A stretch of 30,646 bases of DNA from an uncultured Collinsella sp. Lineage in GTDB: Bacteria > Actinomycetota > Coriobacteriia > Coriobacteriales > Coriobacteriaceae. A model generated the notes under the pieces. It was given only the letters and a program-made list of their open reading frames with translations, did no database searches and was not told the origin of the DNA. Of the stretch, positions 25,412 through 30,646 are shown piece by piece. Positions within the stretch are counted from its first letter, which is position 1. The number at the start of each line of letters is the position of its first letter. Position numbers and translations under genes: made by a program. The stretch covers positions 1 to 30,646 of the forward strand of contig URNI01000011.1 in assembly GCA_900549135.1 (NCBI GenBank). The letters run 5' to 3'.

Positions 25412-27901
25412 CTATTCGACAACGTCCTCGTTGTTTTCACCGTCACTGGCAAGCATCGCCGCGCCGGCGACCGTTGTCGCCACGGCGGCGGCAGCGAGCC
25501 CGGCGGCAACGCCAGAGCTGTCGCCCGTGTCGGCGAGCTTTCCGCCCGAGCCCTTGCCCTTGTTGCCCTTACCGTTCTTATCAGCGCTGCCTGCGTTGGA
25601 ACCCGTGCCGCTGCCGGTGCCGGCAGCACTGTCCGAGGCCGCTACGGTAAAGCTTGCGGCTCCGTCGCTGGCGAGCGTGTAGTTCTGCGCCGCGTTGCCC
25701 AAGAGACCGTTCACGCGCACCCAGTACGTTCCTGCGGCAAATGTTTCGCCCTCGGCCATTGCTGTGCCCGGAGCGCCGTTCGCGTCGTGCACAAACTCGA
25801 GCTGGGCCGTGCAGGCATCGGTTTCGAGCTTGCCCTCGAGTGATGCCGCAATCTTGGCGCGCACGTCTTCGCCGGCCTTAAGGCCTTCGAGTCCCTCAAA
25901 ATGGGGCGTCAGCGCGCGTGGATCGATATCGATGGGCACAGAGCCCTGCAGCCCCGTAACGGTCTCGTTGCCCAGGGCGTCGACATCCACGTATTCAATG
26001 GCAAACGCATGGCCCGAAGCTGTCGCGTTGAGCGCGTTGCTGCTGTCGGCAAGGCGGAAATGACCCTCGCCAACGGTCTTGCCATCCTGGAATGAGGCAT
26101 CGCTCAGCGAGTCGCCGTACGTCATGCGCATGCGGGTCGGGAGATAGTACGGGAGATAGTACGAAGCCGTCTGCTTGTGCTCCGTATCGTAATTGCGCTG
26201 ATAGATGCTCCGGGCCAGCGCCGCATCAACAAAGTCGGATGCGATGATGCCAATGTGCTTGAGGTAATCTGACTTTGTATCCTCGATGCCGCTGGGATTG
26301 ATGTACGGGCTCTTATACAGATGCTCGTTGACTACTCGTGCCGAGGTAAAAGGATTGCCTCCGTGCGACAAGCCCGTGCAGCTGGTGTAGTTGATAGACC
26401 AGCAACGCTCCAGGACTTTCTCCTTGGCCCCGTTATCGTCCTCGACATCTACCTCGTTGCGCGTGCGCCCGGTCGTTTCCTTCAGCGCATTATCGACCCA
26501 GCTGAGCTTGTCGGTTCCCGTGAGTTTGTACTTGTCCTGGGCGTATACCTTGGTGCAATAGGGCTCTTTGTCGCCTGTTTCCCCCGCGGCTTCAAAGCCC
26601 CGCGCGTCTTGGACGAGACACATAGTGGCGCTGTCGGAGTGAGCCTTGATCTTGTCATCCCATTCGGTAAGGTCGAGGCCCCACGTGTGGCCGCTTACAC
26701 TGTTGCCGGCGAGCCTAAATCGACGCAGCAGAACGATCTTTCCGCGCACCTCGTGTAGCGTGGGGATTCGGCTCGACGTATAGAACAGTTTGGGGTTGTC
26801 GTCCAAAACCTTGGCGAAAGCCGTCGTAACACTTTCGTCGGTAGCCTCGTCGTTGCCTCGTGATACAAGCATGATGAGCGCTTCTGTCGGGTTTTCGTTC
26901 AAAAACGTTTTGAAGTAGCCTATGACATCGGAAAGATGCATAAAGTACGCGTCTTTTTTGAGCAGGTAGTAATCCCCGTGGTCGATACCGGGGTTGTCGC
27001 CCTTTCCGAGCCGGATATCAAAATAGCGAATGCCTTCGAGCAACTGCGTGGGAATGTAATCCTGCTGGCATTTTACTTGCGAGGATTGGGGCTCGGTGTC
27101 GTTGTCCACGCTGCAGGTGCCCGAATCGTGCGTACCCGGGATGCTCAGCTCGTCGAGGAACTTGTTGTCGTCGACGTATTTCATCCAACATGGCCCATCG
27201 ACGTAGCTGCTGTACGTGATCCAGTCGAGGCTGCTAACCGTGGCATCGTTCTTTTTCATGTCGTAACCGATAAGTTCGAGCTCCCACGGAATGCTCTTAC
27301 TCTTATGGCAGATCTTATTGTTGTCCTGGTCTTCGCCGTTCGATTCTATTGCCAGGTACTTAATGTCTTTTTTCTCGGTTTCTTTCTCGACCGTGCGGTC
27401 TCGGATGATATAGGTTCCGTTTGATTGACGCTCGAACGCAAAAGAGCGGCTGGGCTTGCCGTCATGCTCGCCACTCCATACGTGGATGACCTTTCCGTCT
27501 TTGTCCGAGTCGCCATCGACCGACCAAATGCTGTAGCCCGTCTTTTTATGCTCTTCGAAATTGAGCAAGGTGCGGATAGCATACCAGTTTGTATCGTCAT
27601 TCTTGGTCGTTACGTTCTCAAGGATGAGCTTGCTGGACGTGCCGTCATTAAACAGATGGCAGACGTTGCCGATGACGTTGCCGTCTTCGTTAACGCTTGC
27701 GGTACGAAAATAGCCCGCGGGGCGAAGGCGAATGACGAAATTGTCGAGGCTGACTGCTGGCCCGGCCGTGCCGTCCGCAAAGGCTGCCCGCGGGCTAATG
27801 CCCAGCATGGCGGTTTCGGGCAGGCTTGCAAGTGGCGACAACGCCGCGAGTCCAAGGCCCAACGTAAATGCTCGGCGGCTGATGGCGTGATGTTCGGTCA
27901 T
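25412..27901 (-). CDS. Tat-exported phosphatidylinositol-phospholipase-C-domain surface protein
   Basis: A secreted or cell-wall protein of 829 residues. The N-terminus has a twin-arginine signal (SRRAFTLGLG, 8-17) and a probable cleavage region near AFA (40-42). Residues 50-210 look beta-rich and Trp/Gly-containing, perhaps a lectin-like trefoil. The PI-PLC X domain follows: LSIPGTHDSG with H258 and D259, GIRYFDIRLG with R292 and D295, and H308 in IDHGDYYL as the second catalytic His. An Ig-like or beta segment follows (about 640-770), then an Asn/Lys/Gly linker and LADTG, a hydrophobic stretch and an acidic end (SDGENNEDVVE). ATG 27901 follows GGAGAAG. It probably cleaves phosphatidylinositol or glycan-anchored lipids outside the cell; whether it acts on host lipids is not known. 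Confidence 0.87.
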   Translation of the reverse strand: MTEHHAISRRAFTLGLGLAALSPLASLPETAMLGISPRAAFADGTAGPAVSLDNFVIRLRPAGYFRTASVNEDGNVIGNVCHLFNDGTSSKLILENVTTKNDDTNWYAIRTLLNFEEHKKTGYSIWSVDGDSDKDGKVIHVWSGEHDGKPSRSFAFERQSNGTYIIRDRTVEKETEKKDIKYLAIESNGEDQDNNKICHKSKSIPWELELIGYDMKKNDATVSSLDWITYSSYVDGPCWMKYVDDNKFLDELSIPGTHDSGTCSVDNDTEPQSSQVKCQQDYIPTQLLEGIRYFDIRLGKGDNPGIDHGDYYLLKKDAYFMHLSDVIGYFKTFLNENPTEALIMLVSRGNDEATDESVTTAFAKVLDDNPKLFYTSSRIPTLHEVRGKIVLLRRFRLAGNSVSGHTWGLDLTEWDDKIKAHSDSATMCLVQDARGFEAAGETGDKEPYCTKVYAQDKYKLTGTDKLSWVDNALKETTGRTRNEVDVEDDNGAKEKVLERCWSINYTSCTGLSHGGNPFTSARVVNEHLYKSPYINPSGIEDTKSDYLKHIGIIASDFVDAALARSIYQRNYDTEHKQTASYYLPYYLPTRMRMTYGDSLSDASFQDGKTVGEGHFRLADSSNALNATASGHAFAIEYVDVDALGNETVTGLQGSVPIDIDPRALTPHFEGLEGLKAGEDVRAKIAASLEGKLETDACTAQLEFVHDANGAPGTAMAEGETFAAGTYWVRVNGLLGNAAQNYTLASDGAASFTVAASDSAAGTGSGTGSNAGSADKNGKGNKGKGSGGKLADTGDSSGVAAGLAAAAVATTVAGAAMLASDGENNEDVVE

Positions 27902-28206
27902 AACTTCTCCATTCGCAGAGTGCGGTTATGCGATAGTTTTGGTCACTATACTGCTCAGATGTTTAAAGATGCTGGTTTAATTGCCTGCGCGGCACAATAA
28001 ATCGGCGGGCGGACGTGTTGGGGCGTTTGTCGTTTTCGTACTGTTGCTACATTTGGAGCGGTTCCGGCGTCCGGCATCCTCGCGTTCGTTGGCTACAGGC
28101 ATAAGAAAGGGAGGGTCGGTTTACCGGCCCTCCCTGGGTACGAAGCGCTGGGGTACCGTCGCTTGTTTGCACTGCGCCCGTGTTTCCCGCTGCGCTCGCC
28201 AGTCGC
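27902..28206. other. 305-base intergenic region with a terminator
   Basis: It holds the PLC-like leader (a TATAGT -10-like hexamer on the minus strand near 27946-27951), the terminator of the lipoprotein gene (28109-28134) and no open frame that I trust. Confidence 0.6.
28109..28134 (-). terminator. Terminator of the lipoprotein gene
   Basis: GGGAGGGTCGG (28109-28119) pairs with CCGGCCCTCCC (28124-28134) with one G-T pair. Read leftward it is followed by TTTCTT. Its arms nearly match those of the hairpin at 28944-28972. Confidence 0.75.
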
Positions 28207-28800
28207 TTAACGCTTGATCTCGATATCGTCGAGCTTGACGTCCATGGCCTCGGTCTTGGCCTCGGTGATGTCATCGGCAAATTCCAGGGACTTCATCATG
28301 GTCTCGACGGCGTCCTTGTGCTCCTCGACGTTGTCGATGCGCACATACACACTGCCGCCGTCAACGTCGGTGAAGTATTCGGTCGTTACGCCGCCCGAGT
28401 GCGTGAAGTAGGCACTGCGCCAGGTCTTGCCGTTGTACTTAACGGGATCGCTCTCGGTCCATCCAGAGTTGGCCTTCCACTTTGCCTCGTAGTCGAACAG
28501 CTCGTCGGCGTTCTTGTCAGGATCGAAGACGGGGATGAAGCGATCGCTGGCGTGCTCGCTCTCGGTGAACTTAAACTGGGCCCTGTCGGCGGTGTCGCCT
28601 GCGACGTCGGTGATCTCGACGCCCTCGGGGACCTCGACCTTAAACCAAATGAAGTCGGTCCTCATATCCACGGCTGGCTTTTCCGCTCCACCGCCACCAC
28701 TGCTGCCGGTAGCGCCGCCGCTGCCACCGCAGCCCACCAGGGCAACTGCGGCAAAGAGGCTTATGCAGAGGGTGAGAATCGCAAAGGCCTTCTTTTTCAT
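28207..28800 (-). CDS. Lipoprotein of unknown function
   Basis: A 197-residue lipoprotein. The signal peptide (MKKKAFAILTLCISLFAAVALVGC) ends in a lipobox with C24, followed by a Gly/Ser linker. The mature domain (about 42-197) alternates charged and aromatic residues (TDFIWFKVEVPEG, KWKANSGWTESD, GGVTTEYFTDVDGGSVYVRID) and looks beta-rich. ATG 28800 follows GAGGAGG at 9-base spacing. It should be anchored on the outer face of the membrane. No family is recognised. The gene is flanked by near-identical leftward terminators and has a palindromic repeat about 75 bp upstream. Confidence 0.85.
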   Translation of the reverse strand: MKKKAFAILTLCISLFAAVALVGCGGSGGATGSSGGGGAEKPAVDMRTDFIWFKVEVPEGVEITDVAGDTADRAQFKFTESEHASDRFIPVFDPDKNADELFDYEAKWKANSGWTESDPVKYNGKTWRSAYFTHSGGVTTEYFTDVDGGSVYVRIDNVEEHKDAVETMMKSLEFADDITEAKTEAMDVKLDDIEIKR

Positions 28801-28872
28801 GGTCGTGTCCTCCTCGATCTGTAACCGCCCACGGATTACCTGCCTTTACTGTACGCGTGGACGGCTCGCTAG

Positions 28873-28891
28873 GGTGGGCCATGTGTCCCAT
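28873..28891. repeat. 19-bp dyad repeat, copy 1
   Basis: GGTGGGCCATGTGTCCCAT, identical to 29081-29099. It contains the imperfect palindrome TGGGnCAnnTGnCCCA. It lies upstream of the lipoprotein gene on that gene's strand. Confidence 0.8.
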
Positions 28892-28943
28892 TCTGGGGGC
28901 TGGAATTGCGCCGACAAGTGGCAATATGTGCGGTCGCAAAAGA

Positions 28944-28972
28944 GGGGAGGGCCGATGCTGTCGGCCCTCCCC
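28944..28972 (-). terminator. Orphan leftward terminator
   Basis: GGGGAGGGCCGA (28944-28955) and its perfect complement (28961-28972) form a 12-bp stem with a 5-nt loop. Read leftward it is followed by TCTTTTG. No protein gene ends here on that strand. Confidence 0.65.
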
Positions 28973-29080
28973 GGGGTGAGGTGCCCGTTGATTTAATGGG
29001 GCGCGCGTGCGTGGGCGTTGCCCCAACAGGTTCCTTGTTTATAGATATGCCTCAGTTTTTGACGTCCGGAAGTCTCGAAA

Positions 29081-29099
29081 GGTGGGCCATGTGTCCCAT
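29081..29099. repeat. 19-bp dyad repeat, copy 2
   Basis: Identical to 28873-28891, 208 bp away in the same orientation. It lies between the orphan terminator and the FchA promoter. The rest of the 28801-29260 gap shows no credible gene. Confidence 0.8.
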
Positions 29100-29154
29100 G
29101 TTTGCGGTGCCGACGCCTATCGTTCGTCATAGAAATCCGCGATGGCCAGGTGCG

Positions 29155-29183
29155 CTGACGCTCATGTACTTATGGGCTAGACT
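29155..29183 (+). promoter_or_regulatory. Candidate promoter of the fchA-folD pair
   Basis: CTGACG (29155-29160, -35-like) and TAGACT (29178-29183, -10-like) are spaced by 17 bp, about 77 bases before the ATG. The leader contains CGGTCGG...CCGACCG, which could fold. No THF riboswitch-like sequence was seen. Confidence 0.42.
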
Positions 29184-29260
29184 TAGCACCATTATGTGAT
29201 CGATGCGGTCGGTCGGCGGTTGCCACCCGACCGATGTATATGACTTGAAGGTGCGTGCGT

Positions 29261-29893
29261 ATGAGCCAAGAGATGATGGATAAAACCTGCCGCGGGTTTG
29301 CCGAGGCGCTTGCCGCGCGCGAGCCGGTTCCCGGCGGTGGCAGCGCGAGCGCCTTTGTGGGCGCGCTGGGCGCCTCGCTGTGCGGAATGGTTGCCCGCTA
29401 CGGTGCGACCAATCCCGCGCTTGCTGATCGTGCGGATGACCTGACGCGCGCGTTTGCCCAGGCGGATAAGTTGGCGCAGGAACTTGTGGGTCTGGTTGCC
29501 GAGGACGTTCGTGCCTACGGGCAGGTGTCCGCGGCGTACGGTATTCCGCGTGACGATCCGGCTCGAGCGACCGCGATTCAGGATGCGCTGCATGTGGCCG
29601 CTATGCCGCCGTATCGCATTATGGATGCCTGCGGGCGTGCGCTGGCGCTACTCGAGGACATGGCCGACAAGGGTTCGCGTCAACTGCTGTCCGATGTGGC
29701 GTGCGGCGCCGTGTTCTGCCGTGCCGCTATGCAGGGCGCGAGTTTGACGCTCTTTGCGAACACCACGTCTATGAAGGATCGCGCTCGTGCTGAGGAGCTC
29801 GAGACGGCGTGTGATGAGTTGCTCGACACATGGTTGCCGCGCGCCGATGCGCTGGCGCGCCGCGCCTCCGACGCTGCAAGGAAGAGAGGATAG
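29261..29893 (+). CDS. FTCD_C-family methenyl-THF cyclohydrolase / cyclodeaminase (FchA-like)
   Basis: A 210-residue all-helical protein of the formiminotransferase-cyclodeaminase C-terminal family. Stand-alone members act as 5,10-methenyl-THF cyclohydrolases (FchA) or formimino-THF cyclodeaminases. The hallmark PVPGGGSASAFVGALGASL is at 22-40. It is the length of single-domain members, with no formiminotransferase domain attached. ATG 29261 follows GAAGGTG; a GTG lies two codons earlier. The folD ATG is only 2 bases beyond its stop. Because that FolD has lost the cyclohydrolase residues, the cyclohydrolase role is the likelier one here. No histidine-degradation genes are in view, which also argues against the formimino reaction. 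Confidence 0.88.
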   Translation: MSQEMMDKTCRGFAEALAAREPVPGGGSASAFVGALGASLCGMVARYGATNPALADRADDLTRAFAQADKLAQELVGLVAEDVRAYGQVSAAYGIPRDDPARATAIQDALHVAAMPPYRIMDACGRALALLEDMADKGSRQLLSDVACGAVFCRAAMQGASLTLFANTTSMKDRARAEELETACDELLDTWLPRADALARRASDAARKRG

Positions 29894-29895
29894 CC

Positions 29896-30646
29896 ATGGC
29901 TGAACTGCTGAAGGGTGCTCCCGTTGCTCGTGCTTTGACTGAGGAACTTGTTGCTCGCTGCGCAGCCCTGCGCGAGCGGGGCGTTGTTCCGACGTTGGCT
30001 ATCGTGCGCGTGGGCGAGCGCGAGGACGACCTGTCCTATGAGCGTGGCGCTCTTAAACGCTGCGAAAAGGTTGGCATCGAGGCTCGTCGCGTTTTGCTTC
30101 CTGCCGACGTCTCGCAGGACGAGCTGCTGGCGGCTATCGAGGGCATTAATGCCGACTTGGCTGTTCATGGCTGTTTGATGTTCCGCCCGCTGCCCGCCGG
30201 CCTTGACGAGAACGCCGTCGCCGCAGCGCTCGATCCCGCCAAGGATGTTGACTCCATGACGCCGGCTTCGCTGCTCGCCACGCTTTCGGGGCGCGGCGAG
30301 GGTTTTGCCCCCTGCACGGCCGAAGCCGTGCTTGCTTTGCTGAATCATTACGGCGTTGAGCTGGATGGGGCCAAGGTCGCGGTCGTTGGTCGGTCGCTGG
30401 TGATTGGCCGTCCCGTTGCCGCCATGCTTACGGCTCTCAATGCCACAGTGACGACGTGCCATACGCATACGCGCGACCTTGCTGCCGAGTGCCGTGCGGC
30501 TGATATTGTGGTTGCGGCCGTTGGACGCGCGCGCACGATTGGTGTGGATGCCGTTCGCGAGGGCCAGACGATCATCGATGTTGGCATTAATTGGGACGAG
30601 GCCGCTGGCAAGCTGGTCGGGGACGTTGATTTTGATGCTGCAGAGC
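29896..30646 (+). CDS. folD: FolD methylene-THF dehydrogenase, cyclohydrolase residues lost (3' end outside window)
   Basis: The first 250 residues of a FolD-family protein. They align without gaps to the E. coli pattern through VGE...Y48 and CEKVGI. Y48 is kept, but the catalytic Lys four residues later is A52 (YERGA instead of YVASK), and the Gln of VQLPLP is F96 (MFRPLP). The Asp of KDVD (D119) is kept. The dinucleotide-binding part VVGRSLVIGRPVAAML (163-178) is intact, so dehydrogenase activity is plausible. In human MTHFD1 the Lys/Gln pair is needed for cyclohydrolase activity. The gene is translationally coupled to the FchA-like gene. The stop lies beyond the window. Confidence 0.93.
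   Translation, partial: MAELLKGAPVARALTEELVARCAALRERGVVPTLAIVRVGEREDDLSYERGALKRCEKVGIEARRVLLPADVSQDELLAAIEGINADLAVHGCLMFRPLPAGLDENAVAAALDPAKDVDSMTPASLLATLSGRGEGFAPCTAEAVLALLNHYGVELDGAKVAVVGRSLVIGRPVAAMLTALNATVTTCHTHTRDLAAECRAADIVVAAVGRARTIGVDAVREGQTIIDVGINWDEAAGKLVGDVDFDAAE

Noticed and set aside
28640..29026. A 128-codon leftward frame over the terminator hairpin.
   Set aside because: It runs through the hairpin and both gene leaders, is Arg/Pro/His-rich, and lacks a ribosome site.

Overview
This 30.6 kb window comes from a high-GC, Gram-positive, probably strictly anaerobic bacterium. My best guess is a gut actinobacterium of the Coriobacteriia, Collinsella-like (moderate confidence, inferred from gene content and base composition, with no database search). 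Supporting signs are a superoxide reductase, a formate-tetrahydrofolate ligase, a Tat-exported surface protein with an LAxTG-like C-terminus, and GTG/TTG starts with strong AGGAGG-type ribosome sites.

Positions 1-14,070 are mostly chromosomal housekeeping genes. They comprise the 3' part of a SNF2-family helicase, a small superoxide reductase, a degenerate NAD-synthetase-like protein, the overlapping ruvC-ruvA-ruvB operon for Holliday-junction processing, formate-THF ligase (fhs), a one-TM envelope protein, a cation-diffusion-facilitator transporter read leftward, an ATP-grasp ligase and a double zinc-ribbon protein. The ATP-grasp gene lies between two direct repeats of about 180 bp that derive from the 5' end of the transporter gene.

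Positions 14,100-22,000 hold a type I restriction-modification locus. hsdR, hsdM and a one-TRD hsdS run leftward. Next to them are a tyrosine recombinase, a full two-TRD hsdS co-oriented with it, and a third partial hsdS. Four copies of a short dyad site (CTAAAT-GGCT-ATTTAG) sit exactly at the HsdS domain borders, in alternating orientation and in the same reading phase. Inversion between them would swap target-recognition domains. In the state captured here the hsdM-linked hsdS is cut to a half-subunit and the recombinase-linked hsdS is complete. The specificity genes are visibly AT-richer than the chromosome.

Positions 22,000-24,900 contain a 716-base stretch with no convincing gene but a strong terminator. 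Beyond it lies a leftward three-gene unit: a YhcG/DUF1016-type PD-(D/E)XK nuclease, an ADP-ribosylglycohydrolase and a 72-residue unknown. With the Hsd genes this looks like a small defence or accessory island.

Positions 25,000-30,646 carry a small PH-like protein, a Tat-exported PI-PLC-domain surface protein, a lipoprotein and, at the right edge, a one-carbon gene pair. The pair is an FTCD_C/FchA-type cyclohydrolase followed 2 bp later by FolD. This FolD lacks the Lys and Gln needed for cyclohydrolase activity, so the pair appears to split the usual bifunctional FolD reaction between two proteins, downstream of the Fhs encoded in the same window.
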